Positions 26,347 to 37,460 of a stretch of 64,000 bases of DNA are shown piece by piece. This DNA is from Chrysomallon squamiferum (lineage: Eukaryota; Mollusca; Gastropoda; Neomphalida; Peltospiridae): the NCBI GenBank assembly GCA_012295275.1, contig CM022670.1, positions 40,861,128 to 40,925,127 of the forward strand. Reading direction: 5' to 3'. How positions within the stretch are numbered: position 1 is the stretch's first letter; each line of letters opens with the position of its first letter. Both the position numbers and the translations under genes were made by a program. The notes under the pieces were generated by a model. It had not been told where the DNA came from. It saw only the letters and a list, made by a program, of their open reading frames with translations, and did not search any database.

Positions 26347-28474
26347 GAGTTCTTAGAATGTTTGAAGAAGATTGTTTAAAAATCTGACGTTATTACCAAG
26401 TTTTTGTCTGCATTTTATCTAAAATGGAATAAAAACGATGTTTTTTTTTTTCTAAAATGCAAATAGAAAACGCATGTATTAAGATAAACAAAAGCAAAAT
26501 ATTATTTCTCTGACGCTCTTTATCAATCAGTATATCTGTCTGCAGACAAAATGATCTTTTATTATTATTACTATTATTATTAGTAGTAGTAGTAGTAGTA
26601 GCAGCAGTAGTAGTAGTATTGCTATTGAGGATATAAGAAAAATTGTTATTACTATTATTATTATATCGAGGTATGTTAAACATCTTATAGTCCAAACCAG
26701 TACAAGAAGTATCCTGTCGAATGTGTTTATTTTAGCCCAGGTCAAACCATGTCGGATTCAAAGCAGTAACTTAGTTTCAAGTTTCATAACGAGATTAATA
26801 TGAAATTCTTCCTATCCTGGACCTAGAGTGTCTGCGGCAAAGTATTTTTAAAAACAAAATCACACAGTTTAAAAAACAACGCTGTCTATTTTAACAGACC
26901 AAAATTGCGAAAACAAAGCAGGTAAGATTAAACAATAGGAAAAGTGAAAAAGACGCAGCAGTATACTTATTCAGAAATAAGTAGCTCGCAGACAGAACAA
27001 TGGGACGATTCAGTTTTGTTTTGGACTTTCTTCACCCGCTTTTGTCCAGAAGAAATAATAAATGTATTTATTGTACATTTAACATTTACTAGGGATACAG
27101 AACTTCTTCACTAGACGGGAAGGTGTGTCCTATTTTCATCATATTCATCTGTTTTCTCCATCACCTAATAACAACGACATCATTATAGTCACTGATTGTC
27201 ATTCGCAACATCACCGTGACAGTTACCGTTTTGTCAAAATCATCATAATACTAAGACAACTGTCATCAGAATAGTTCTATCCTGTTTCATCATCGTGGTC
27301 GTCATCATCATCATCATCATCATCACTGATAACAACGTACTCGGTATCACATCTTTTTACATTTTTTGGTTGTTTATTTGCTTCACACAGAATTCAAACT
27401 TTCGTGCAAGCAAAATTAGTTTGAACGTACATTTAAATCCTATTAATTAAATCGAATAATGATGGTGAAAATATAATTACTGCTTAGTCGTAACTAAATA
27501 TAATTAAATTTGATTTAAAAAATATGCCATTCCAAAAAAACTACAACATATGAGTACTAGTAGTATCAACAGTAACAATAACAATAATAACAACAACAAA
27601 AACAACAACAACAATAATAACATTTTAAAATATATTTCAAATTACGAAGTCTTTCATCGTTATGTACAAAATAAACTTTCGAAATATCTTAATTTGCTTC
27701 AAAAATCTGTATAATTTTATAAATATTGTTTCGTGCAAAGCAATAAATATTTAAATAAATAAATAGTAGCAGCAATAGTAGTTCTAACTAACTAACTAAA
27801 TGAACAAATAAATAAATTCATTAATTATTAATAATGAACAAACAAACAACCGAATAAATAAACAAAGAAACAAATAAACAAGAAAATAAATAAATATCAC
27901 TAAAATACGTGACTTTAAAATGAGTAAGAAAAATGGGTGATCGTAAATCTGGATGTTCTCTTCTTTTTAAATCTTTTTTTATATATATATACAAAATTAA
28001 TCGCGAAATTAAAGCCATGTATTATAATAAAAAATGTACGAGGTAAGAAAATCAGTTCTTTTAAACATTCTCTCTGGCTTTTTTACCATTTGTAGATCTA
28101 CGTCAGATTTTTCGATAAATGAAAATGTGATATGTCAGCGATCTACATTATACATATAAATATTTTAACACTATCCGTGTTTTCACGAGAAACATTAACA
28201 TTTTGTGGTTTATCTTTTTAAAAACTAATTTCTTTGTTACCAGTTTTATGACCGTGTTCCAGAAACAATATGCACAGTCAGTGGTTCTTGTTGTTATTCT
28301 ATAAATTAAATCTGCAGTTATGCTGTTTAATTTATTGTCAAAATGTCTGTCTGTCTCATCACGAATAAGTTATTTCTCATTATTCATTCATTCATTATTT
28401 TACTATTAGTTCGTTTATTAATTTTTATTTACTTACCTATGAATCATTTTAATTGTTCTGTTATTATTTTTTAT

Positions 28475-28561
28475 CATCATCATCATCATCACTATTATTA
28501 TTAATATTATTATTATTATCATCATCATCATTATCATCATCATCATAATTATTATTATTAA

Positions 28562-28612
<51 letters not shown>
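28475..28612. repeat. (ATC/ATT)n compound microsatellite
   Basis: Alternating blocks of CAT and ATT triplets, ending in about 17 ATT units. Confidence 0.9.
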
Positions 28613-28613
<1 letters not shown>

Positions 28614-29381
28614 CGTAGGAGATTTCTGTGTTGTTGTTAATATTGCCAGGCTATGGGATATAATTTACTGAAATATAAATATTATATGAAATCTTTTCTA
28701 AGTGTATAATATCTCTTTTCGAAGATAAAAATGCATTGTCTTACAGTTTGATACGTATCCGAATACATCATAGTAAAAAAAGAAGCAATAAAACATTTTT
28801 TTAATATTTAATGGTATATCAGAATCGATTATCATAGTAGCTGAAGAGGTCAGAAAACACTTGAAACTATTGTACTTATCACTAATATGTGTTGATGGTG
28901 TGAAAAATAGTGTCTCATAAATATCAGAACAAACGGTCGTGAAGAACTGGATCAAAAGAATAAATATTTTTGAAATGTTCTCGTTTAGATGGTTGAAAAA
29001 TTCTACGGATGGATCATTTCTGTTAACTTTTAATTTTGATACTGTGGAAATAGACATTTGGAAAAATAATGGTGGCGTCAACGTTGACAAAGGTGTAGAC
29101 GGAAATAAAGACAACCAGGAAATTTCGAAGTTACCAACATTTTCTTATTTTAGACAAAAAATTAAAAAACTCGAGATTGTTTACGTCTTGATCTAATGTA
29201 CGAGTGAAGAATTAACAGTCTGAGGAAAATATAAATTAATTTTGGGTAAAAAGAAAAATCAACAATTAGAAAATATTTAAATTGTCACCATTCTGTTACT
29301 TTAATCATTAAAAAAACCTGGAAAACTGAAAAACAAAATCCGAGAGGATAAATTTCGTGTGGTGATAATTTTCCAAAAATT

Positions 29382-29589
29382 ATGGTTTGGTTCAAAAATA
29401 AGACAGTCATACGACGAATCCTTTTTCTTGTTATCTGCTGCATGCACGTGCGTGCATACCCACAGGGCGCACCGGAAGAAGCGTGTTCCGACATGTTTTG
29501 TCATTTAGATCGACTTCCGCTTGTCTACTCGTTTGGGTACAGCATTGACGTGTCCAGTATGACGTACATCCCTGGATCTCAAATAACAG
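29382..29589 (+). CDS. Reeler protein exon 1 (signal peptide, start of Reeler)
   Basis: ATG 29382 precedes a basic-then-hydrophobic signal peptide with a likely cut after ...CMHVRA. The mature protein begins YPQGAPEEACSDM. Donor ACAG|GTGTTA in phase 1. Confidence 0.78.
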
Positions 29590-32500
29590 GTGTTAAACAT
29601 CAGCAGTGACAAATATAATAATATAGTTAAATGGATTTGGGTGTATTGGTTTATCAACAGATATGGAACCCTTAAATAACTAATAATTATTTTTCACTTT
29701 GAACACTTAAATATTCTGCCACGAGAAAAGAAAAACAAAAAGATGAAGAAAGAAAAAATACAAAATGTATTTGTTTGTTTATTTGTTTGTTTGTTTATTA
29801 CCTGGTTTGTTTGTTTAAAATTTGTTTTTCTTTGTTTTTATTTGTTTTATTTCTTTGTTTGCATGTTAGAATTTTTATTTCAGTAATATCTGTTTATTTA
29901 ATGCTTGTTACAGGAACTTTGACAGCACAAGGTAACATGTATTTTAAAGGATTCTTGCTTCGAGCAGTTAGAGCCGACGACATCCCCGACGACATGAAAA
30001 GTGACAGGAAGAGACGGAAACGACATGCTCAGTCTGCACATGCACAACGGAAGTCGAAAACTGGTCGCGAAACTTTCGCTGAGCCGAAGACCGCAAATTA
30101 CGATTACATCCGATCAAAGGAGAATCTGAACAAATATCTGACAACACGTACTGATTTCGATGATGATGATGATGATGATAATGTGAATGATGACTATGTC
30201 AACGACGACCAAGAAGAATCAGAAGTTGAGAAAACTGTACACAGTCACATGAAGCTTAAAAAGATGACGCCAAAATATGAATCAGTGTCAGAGAAGCGAT
30301 TTAAATTGTCTGGAAAGAGGATTTCTTTACTGAAGAAGGTGAAAACATCTGATGGAATATTTCATCCTCACGTGCAGAATGTGTCGTCTGCAAGGCTGGG
30401 AGGGGGAGGTAATATTTACCACGCCCAGGACTTGCACCGACGTAAACGAGAAACGAACGCGTCCTTAAAGTGTCTCAGACAGAAAAACATCGTCAAAGAC
30501 AAATGGAACTTTGTTCCACTCGGATCTTTCGAACCCGTAAACTCGCTCACACAAACCGTGTGTAAGGTTAGTTTTCATTTACACATTCTTTCTTCAAATT
30601 ATTCAGATTTCTTTCCTTTTTTCTTTTTTTTCTTTTTCCTTTTTTTCTTAACTTAGTCCCTATCTTCTTGCATTTTATTTACCTAATTATTTATTTCATA
30701 GACATCTTGTTTCTGTCTTTTAATGAATATTGGACTCAAAAACCGTACTAAAAGTAGTAACAGTGATAGTAGTAATAGTGGTAGTGGTAGCTGTAGTACT
30801 AATAGTAGTAGAAATAATAATAGTAGTAGTAGTTGTAGTATTAGTAGCAATAATAGTAGTAGCAGTATTAATAATTGCACTAGAGGTAGTAGTAGTAATA
30901 GTGGTATTAGTAGTAATAATACACGAAGTAGCAGTGGTAGTATAAGTAATAGTAGTCGCAGCAATAGAAGCAGCAGCAGTAGTCGCCGTTGTTGCAGTGG
31001 TAGCAGTTGATGCAGTGTAGTAGTAGAAGTAGTAGTAGAACTGGTAGTAGAAGTAGTAGTAGAACTGGTAGTAGAAGTAGTAGTAGCAGTAGTCGCCGTT
31101 GTTGCAGTGGTAGCAGTTGATGCAGTGTAGTAGTAGAAGTAGTAGTAGAACTGGTAGTAGAAGTAGTAGTAGAACTGGTAGCAGCAGCAGTAGCAGCAGT
31201 AGTCGCCGTTGTTGCAGCGGTAGCAGTTGATGCAGTGTAGTAGTAGAAGTAGCAGTAGAACTGGTAGTACAAGTAGTAGTAGAACTGGTAGCAGCAGCAG
31301 TAGTAGCAGTAGTCGCTGTTGTTGTAGTGGTAGCAGTTGATGCAGTGTAGTAGTAGTAGTGTATGACAACGCAGACAAGGTTTGTTATCGTCACTTTGTG
31401 TTTGATTTGTTTCAGCACAGCGGAGTGGCTCGGGCTCTCACTCACACAGAGAAATCCAAGAAGAAGCAAATCAAGTTTGTGTGGACAGCGCCGTCAGATC
31501 TGAACGCTGACGTCGTGTTTGTGTCAGTGTCGTACTGTAATAATTATAAAATAAAACATGTAGGCACGCATTACCCCAAACCCCAGCCATCCACATATAC
31601 ATACACATACACAAGATTGTAGGCGAAATCAGTATGTTTGAACCTACTACTCTCAAGAATTGAGAAATTAAGAAATACATTTATTTATTATTTTTATTTT
31701 TTATTTATTTATTTATTTTTTTTGATTGCTTAGGACTGCAGAATAAAAGAAATTATCAGTTATTGTCTTAAGATATCAACTGTATTTATTTATTTATTTA
31801 CTTACTTACTTACTAACAGATCCTCAGTGGTTCGTTCTTCACTTTTGTGGTGGAACAGCATTCAGTCAACAACTATTAAGTTCAAACCTCCGACTACGCC
31901 AACGCCATTGATCACAACATCTACAATATCAACATTGCCAACAACAACACCGACAATACCGACGACATCTACTTCGGCAGCATCGACAACGTCCGCAAAA
32001 TCATCGACAACATCCTCAACAACATCGACAATGTCCTCAACAACATCGACAACGTCAACAGGAATGTCGAAAAAGTCCACCTCAAAAACGACAACCTCAG
32101 CTGCATCGACAATGTCCACGACAACATTAGGGCTCACGGCAAGCAGAAAAACAAACGATAGAACGTTACTGTCTACTTCAACGTCCACGACAGCATTAGG
32201 ACTCACGTTCACAAAATCGACATTAAAAACGAGCGGAAATATATTAACTGTAAGTGTAAGTATATCAACACCATTAAAACCAATCCGAAGACCCACGAAA
32301 TGATTTTACAACCATAGTAGTAAATATAGTAGTAGTAGTATTAAGAGTACCATTCCGCAGTAGAACCAGCAGTAGTAGTAGCAGTAGTAGTAGTAGTAGC
32401 AGTAGCAGTTGTAGTAGCAGTAGCAGTAGTAGTAGTATAGGAGCATCAGTTGTAGAAGCAGTAATCATAGTAGTTGTGGTAGTCTTGTCAGTGACAGTTT

Positions 32501-33191
32501 TAGTAGTGGAAGTAGCAGATACAGAATAGATGTATTTGTATCAGTGGTAACAGTAGATATAGTAGTAATAGTGGTAGTAGTAATAGTGGTAGCTGAAGTA
32601 GTAGCAATTGTAGTTGTAATTACAGTTTTAGTAGCAGTAGTAGTGGAGATGTCGGCAATATCAGTAGCAGTAGTAATGGTAGTAGTAGCATTTATTGTAG
32701 AAGAAGTAGCTGACGCAGCAGTAGCAGCCGATGTAATAGTAATAAAAGTATTAGAAGAAGTATTAGCAGTTGTAGTAATAGTATGTCTGTGATTTCTTTT
32801 CTGTATGGAATAGTGTTGTAAAAATATTTTTTTTTCAGACTAAGAGAAAAAAAAAACACCAACGTCAACATTATACTCGACTACGACAGCAACGATCTCG
32901 CCGACGATCCAAAACATTAAAAGTACGTCAGAAACATCTGAAAAGGGGAGACAACCATCAAGAGCATCTTCTTGGAACAGGATTGCGTCCTCGACAGTTC
33001 AGATCAATGATTTTGTCAGCCTAATTCAAGGCAATGGATCCAGCGATAACGAAATTATAGGCGCGACATTTCCAACTTACGGTGACATAACTTTGCCTGA
33101 CTGGCTGGACAACCTTTCTGTTAAGACTGAGTCTCAGTGCTGTTTGATCACCATCACTGTGTTTTTTGTAACAATGGCTGTTCTGTTTTGA
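29382..33191 (+). CDS. secreted Reeler-domain protein with mucin-like region, gene span (5 exons)
   Basis: Exons 29382-29589, 29914-30566, 31416-31536, 31828-32249 and about 32847-33191 give roughly 582 residues. A signal peptide (about 1-25) is followed by a Reeler domain: GAPEEACSDM, Y-I-P-G-S-Q-I, MYFKGFLLRAVR, a GSF...VC segment, and KFVWTAPSD...VVFVS. Inside the domain lies a charged insertion of about 170 residues (about 91-263), holding an Asp run and basic clusters RKRRKR (101-106) and RRKR (245-248). A Thr/Ser-rich region (about 335-500) follows, then a hydrophobic end (CLITITVFFVTMAVLF) that could be a GPI or membrane anchor. Reeler proteins are extracellular adhesion, matrix or insect-type defence proteins; which role applies here is unknown. 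Exon 3/4 and exon 4/5 borders have alternatives. Confidence 0.75.
29914..30566 (+). CDS. Reeler protein exon 2 (Reeler core with charged insertion)
   Basis: Acceptor TTGTTACAG; donor GTAAG|GTTAGT, phase 0. Starts TLTAQGNMYFKGFLLRAV (Reeler strand motif), then a long Lys/Arg/Asp-rich stretch, then returns to Reeler-like sequence (WNFVPLGSF...TVCK). Confidence 0.8.
30972..31365. repeat. 110-bp tandem repeat built of TAG/CAG triplets
   Basis: The marker AGTCGCCGTTGTTGCAG (last copy AGTCGCTGTTGTTGTAG) recurs at 30981, 31091, 31201 and 31311, exactly 110 bp apart. Each copy is made of AGT/AGA/AGC triplets. Lies in intron 2 of the Reeler gene. Confidence 0.95.
31416..31536 (+). CDS. Reeler protein exon 3 (end of Reeler domain)
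   Basis: Acceptor TTGTTTCAG, phase 0. Encodes HSGVARALTHTEKSKKKQ and KFVWTAPSDLNADVVFVSVS. Two donors are possible, T|GTAATA at 31537 (phase 1) or C|GTACTG at 31532 (phase 2); each keeps frame with one of the two acceptors of exon 4. Confidence 0.78.
31828..32249 (+). CDS. Reeler protein exon 4 (Thr/Ser mucin-like)
   Basis: Acceptor at 31827 (CCTCAG), or 8 bp earlier at 31819 (TAACAG). Opens VRSSLLWWNSIQSTT, which supplies the last Reeler strand, then about 110 residues dominated by Thr and Ser, likely O-glycosylated. Strong donor AACT|GTAAGT at 32250, phase 0. The DNA is a decayed repeat of ACATCGACA-type units, so the opposite strand is also open. Confidence 0.7.
32290..32800. repeat. degenerate (AGT)n trinucleotide region in Reeler intron 4
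   Basis: Mostly AGT, AGC and GTA triplets; the open frames across it are composition artefacts. Confidence 0.85.
32847..33191 (+). CDS. Reeler protein exon 5 (C-terminus)
   Basis: The frame that ends at TGA 33189-33191 stays Ser/Thr-rich (TPTSTLYSTTTATISPT) and finishes with a hydrophobic tail. To enter it in phase 0 from exon 4, the acceptor must be AAGAG at 32845-32846. The more typical TTTTTCAG ending at 32838 gives a basic frame that stops after 64 residues (TAA at 33031-33033). An A10 run starts at 32847. The exact 5' edge is therefore uncertain. Confidence 0.6.
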   Translation, partial: KKKTPTSTLYSTTTATISPTIQNIKSTSETSEKGRQPSRASSWNRIASSTVQINDFVSLIQGNGSSDNEIIGATFPTYGDITLPDWLDNLSVKTESQCCLITITVFFVTMAVLF

Positions 33192-33408
33192 TTTATAAAC
33201 TATTTATTTCTTTTACACCTACCTGTCTTTCTTACTGTTTATTTAGCTGGCTATATATATATACATATATATTGACTACCTTCCTGCCTGATGTTTATTT
33301 TAAACATAAATATGTGTTGTAAAAAGATAAAATTAACTTTTACATAGCAATCAAAATTATAGCTTCAAAATTATTAATTAAACTTTTTGATAAATATTTT
33401 CAAAATGA

Positions 33409-33414
33409 AATAAA
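33409..33414 (+). terminator. candidate polyadenylation signal of the Reeler gene
   Basis: AATAAA about 220 bp after the stop codon. Confidence 0.4.
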
Positions 33415-33615
33415 TTTTGGATTTTGAATATCATTATTTGTTTTCGAGGTTAATTAACAATATGACGCGAGTGAATTATTTTTTTTTTTTTAACGTTTTC
33501 TTTAACTTTTAATTAATTAATTAATTTATTTATTTATTTATTTTTATTAATGTTCGCAAAACCCCCCAAAAAACTACCGAGATGAAATCTTTTAATAAAT
33601 AATCTATCATTTGTT

Positions 33616-33635
33616 CACACACACAAACACACACA

Positions 33636-33668
<33 letters not shown>
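33616..33668. repeat. (CA)n microsatellite
   Basis: CA repeat with CAAA interruptions, passing into TA and CATA units. Confidence 0.9.
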
Positions 33669-33679
<11 letters not shown>

Positions 33680-34047
33680 CACACACATAACACATGCACA
33701 GATACGGACACATACATACATACAAACATACAGACATACATACATAAACAGACAGAGAGAGACACTCAGATTGTACTGTCGATATTTATAGCTACATGAG
33801 TCTGATTTCTACTCATATAAACTAAAAATAAGTGAACGAAGAACTGCGTGTCTAGACGACTATTAATAATTAAAGAAAAGCCTCGTTTGACTGGAAGACT
33901 GATCTAACAGTAGTGGGACGAACGGACGTTTTTTCAAGACAAATTTGTCTCCTGTGAGAATACAATTTAATGTCGTCTGAATCTGTGTTTTTCGTTCCAT
34001 TTTCGAATTTAGATTGGTAACAAATGTACATTAAATAATTAATTAAC

Positions 34048-34078
<31 letters not shown>

Positions 34079-34179
34079 TGCCATTAATTTGTTGCTAAAT
34101 CTAACAGTGTTTTTGGAAACAAATTATTATGAAGAAACAAATTCATCCCATTTTAAAATTCATTCCGTTTTAAAATAAT

Positions 34180-34580
34180 TTTATGTGGTGTTGATTGAAA
34201 CACATTCTACAATCTAAAATACTGTGTATGAGTTGTAATTCAAACCTACTTCACAATATGAGACACTGTGTATGTGTTCTAATTCAAACCTACTTCACAC
34301 TATAAAATACTGCACGTGTGGTGTATTTTAACACATTTCACAATAAGAAGAACCAGAAATAACCTTTTTAGACATTATCTTCATTCAAATTGAATAATGA
34401 GTCAAGAAGAAAAATAATTCTACAAGTATTTGATTGGTTCAAATCTATTTCACAACGGAAGCGTTAAACAAAATATGCATTCTTCTGATTCAAATCTACT
34501 TCACAGTCTCAAATGCCTCATAAATCTATATGCTTCGTTTTGACTCACATTTATTAAATATCTCTGCCTTGATTCAAACC
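34180..34580. repeat. decayed 44-bp tandem repeat
   Basis: GTGTATG followed by TTCAAACCTACTTCACA recurs at 34224 and 34268 (period 44). Weaker copies of the TTCAAAnCTACTTCACA core appear on both sides, to about 34500. Confidence 0.75.
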
Positions 34581-35639
34581 AAACTGACTTCTAAAAACAG
34601 CACAGTAAAAGAAAAAAGAAAAAAGAAAAAAAAAAAAAAAATCTTCCATCACGAAATTAAAACACCACGTTGCATATCCATTTCAGAATTGTCTTCACTG
34701 TAAAAAACGTTTAGGACGATTTAGTTTTTCTAGGAAAATAAATGTGTTTCAAACTATTGTTAATATTTTCGAAAAAAAAGAAGAAAAAAAAAGAAAAGAA
34801 ATCTTCTGCTTTGTAGCTGAATCTAATCTCAAGAGTAAAAACCATTTCAAAAATAATTAGATGAAAATTGCTAAATGATGAGTGGTAAGAAATTTAATAT
34901 CGTGAACGACATTTTGTAACATATTTCAGAGCTTCGTTCAGTTTTTTCATCCTTTTTTTTTTTTAATTATTATTTAATTTATCCTTCTTTTTTCTCTCTT
35001 TTTCCCCTCTCTCATTTTCATTTTTTTTTTTTTTTTTCTATAATTCTTGCTTTCTTTGAATATTCACTTCTTCCAACCATTTAAAAAATTTCTTTCTTTT
35101 TTATTTTATAGAAATTAGAAGAATATAAAAACATGATTCCGACCTCTGACGATCTAAAATAAATAAATAAATAAATCAATAAATCAATAAATCAATAAAT
35201 CAATCAATAAATTTTAAAAAAGGCTACTGTATAAAGAGTTATTAATATATTTTTTTATTTTTTTATTATTTTATTTTGAATTGGTATCGATTAATACGAA
35301 ACAGAAAAGAAAAACAAAATTTAAAATACTATTCAAAGAGTCAATACATTTTTTGTTTTTGTTTTTATTATTTTTTTTCTTAAATTTTATTCTCGATATT
35401 TTTGTTTATTTTTGGCAAACATATCAGTAACAACAAATGGTAAATTTTTGTTATTTCCGATAAACAGGTATATATGAACCAACAGTATTAGATTTTAAAA
35501 CACAGCACTGACTATTTATATTTCTTAAAGTACTTCGATGTTATCCACATTAAGAGATTAAATTTTTTTTTTGACAAAAACATCATAGTGATTGTTTTAT
35601 TTGATTAGTGTAAAAAAATAAATAAATAAAAAAATTAAA

Positions 35640-35694
35640 AATTAAAAATAAAGATAAAAATAAAAATAAAAATAAAAATAAAAATAAAAATAAA

Positions 35695-35757
<63 letters not shown>
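35640..35757. repeat. (AAATA A)n then (AAT)n microsatellite
   Basis: AAAATA hexamers pass into about 20 AAT units. Confidence 0.9.
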
Positions 35758-35761
<4 letters not shown>

Positions 35762-35886
35762 TTTGTATTCTTCTAGGATATTTGCAGGCACGAATCATTG
35801 TTAATAATAAAGTAGGAAAATAATGCAGCTCTTCTAATTCGTTTACCATCAGTGAGTTATCATTTACAAAACTGTTATATATATTT

Positions 35887-35887
<1 letters not shown>

Positions 35888-35967
<80 letters not shown>

Positions 35968-36010
35968 GTGTCTGTCTGTCTGTCTGTCTATCTACCTATC
36001 TATCTATCTA

Positions 36011-36045
<35 letters not shown>
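35888..36045. repeat. (TATC)n-(TGTC)n compound microsatellite
   Basis: About 20 TATC units, then TGTC, then more TATC and about 9 further TGTC units. Confidence 0.95.
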
Positions 36046-36047
<2 letters not shown>

Positions 36048-36098
36048 TTATTGTATTTTGTTTTATTTATTTACTTCCTCATCTTTCTTTTTTTTTTT

Positions 36099-36130
<32 letters not shown>

Positions 36131-36363
36131 TATTTATTTATTTATATGTATTTCACAAGTTTACAATAAAAAAAAAAATAACATAACAGCCTACACAAAA
36201 TCGCAATGATTTATTTTATTGTCATATACTTGGTAGATTAAGAGAATAAAGAAGAGATGAGATGGATTAATACAGAATGTATTTGTTGTCACCACCGCTC
36301 AGTGACAAACTCTGCAGTTTACGACTGGACTCGCGACAAATGAGTACATTACAGAGGCAGACA

Positions 36364-36405
36364 GGAAGTGCGCGGCAGAACACTTCCGGTGCGCCATTGT
36401 GAAGA
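36364..36405. promoter_or_regulatory. paired ETS-type sites, possible core promoter
   Basis: GGAAGTG (36364-36370) and CACTTCC (36381-36387) form a perfect inverted pair 10 bp apart. The second lies in ACTTCCGG, the classic ETS/GABP core, and is followed by GCGCCATTGTG, which resembles a YY1-type initiator region. The segment is GC-rich in an AT-rich setting. No start codon or exon downstream is identified. Confidence 0.35.
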
Positions 36406-37216
36406 GGCAATAAAAATCAGTAGTGAATTGTTTTGTCGGCTGTGAATTGTTGTATCACCGCAGTTTATTTATTTATTTACGTATTTTTAATTTTATTTAT
36501 TTATTTATTTATTTTTATTTTTTTTTTCGTTTTAAACTCGCTTTTTTATTTTAAATATAAATTCTTTCATCTGATGTTTTCAGCATTTTCACCGAACGAA
36601 ATAAGTTTTTTTTTTTTTTTTTTTAATGTTTAAAGTGACCAATCCTGGTGCAAGAAAAATATCTGTGACACATTTTGACAGATTCTTTACAAAAAAAAAC
36701 CCACCCCAGCTATTTTCATCTCCTGTAGAGAAACGCGAAGATTACAGAGCTTCCTGTTTTTATGACACAATAACAATCATGAGATTTATTATGGCGAGCG
36801 AGTTCCTCGCCACTCATCCTTTCTAGTACATTTGTCTTAACAGTTACGTTGTCAGATATTACAGATATTGAGCTTCGCTTTTGTAATCCACGTGATTATT
36901 CCGGTATAATTGTGTCGGATTTAGAAGCGGAGACACCCCGAGGTTTGCGAAAATGCAGAGGACGTATCTGTCGATATTAGCAGCATTTGGCTTTGTTAAA
37001 AAAAAAATGAAATTTCCTCCCTCGGGCTGCGTGATACAAATTTAGACACAGCACGGCTGTGGGGTAGGGGAAACTGCGCAGACGCTGTTGGAAATGATTT
37101 AACAATCACGTGCAGCAGTTGGACGCAATCACCTGCTGTGACATCACTGGCGTGTTTTTATTTTATTTTTCTTTATTTTATTTTATTTTTCTTTATTTTA
37201 TTTCACTTTATTTATA

Positions 37217-37221
37217 TGACT

Positions 37222-37272
<51 letters not shown>

Positions 37273-37277
37273 TTCAT

Positions 37278-37328
<51 letters not shown>

Positions 37329-37331
37329 TTT
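37217..37331. repeat. (TTTA)n microsatellite
   Basis: About 28 TTTA units with one TTCA interruption. Confidence 0.95.
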
Positions 37332-37427
37332 TTGGACATTATTTTAATTATTAGTAACAGTAGTCGTAGCGTGTATATTTTGTAGTTGTTGTTGTTGTTG
37401 CAGTATTTATCATCATCATCATCATCA

Positions 37428-37460
<33 letters not shown>

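Larger units (their letters stand above)
24060..29381. other. intergenic region between the divergent R3HDM4 and Reeler genes
   Basis: No gene recognised. Contents include (CTT)n 24283-24313, (ATT)n 24346-24394, (TTG)n with (TCA)n 24535-24620, a CATA/CAGA tetranucleotide region 25090-25190, the inverted copy of R3HDM4 exon 3 with a (CA)n tract (26078-26346), (TCA)n 27303-27324 and (ATC/ATT)n 28475-28612. An open frame at 28698-29114 on the minus strand resembles nothing known to me. Confidence 0.6.

Noticed and set aside
28698-29114. 138-codon minus-strand frame upstream of the Reeler gene
   Set aside because: Not simple repeat, but no recognisable domain, no splice or start context, and an equally open frame lies on the other strand. 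Left unannotated.
30683-31469. Two long minus-strand frames (231 and 249 codons) rich in Thr, Leu and Tyr
   Set aside because: They lie in TAG/CAG triplet DNA inside intron 2 of the Reeler gene and are open only through composition.
31862-32296. 144-codon Val/Asp-rich frame on the minus strand
   Set aside because: Exact shadow of the Thr/Ser-rich exon 4 of the Reeler gene, whose frame is backed by a splice acceptor, a strong donor and Reeler continuity.
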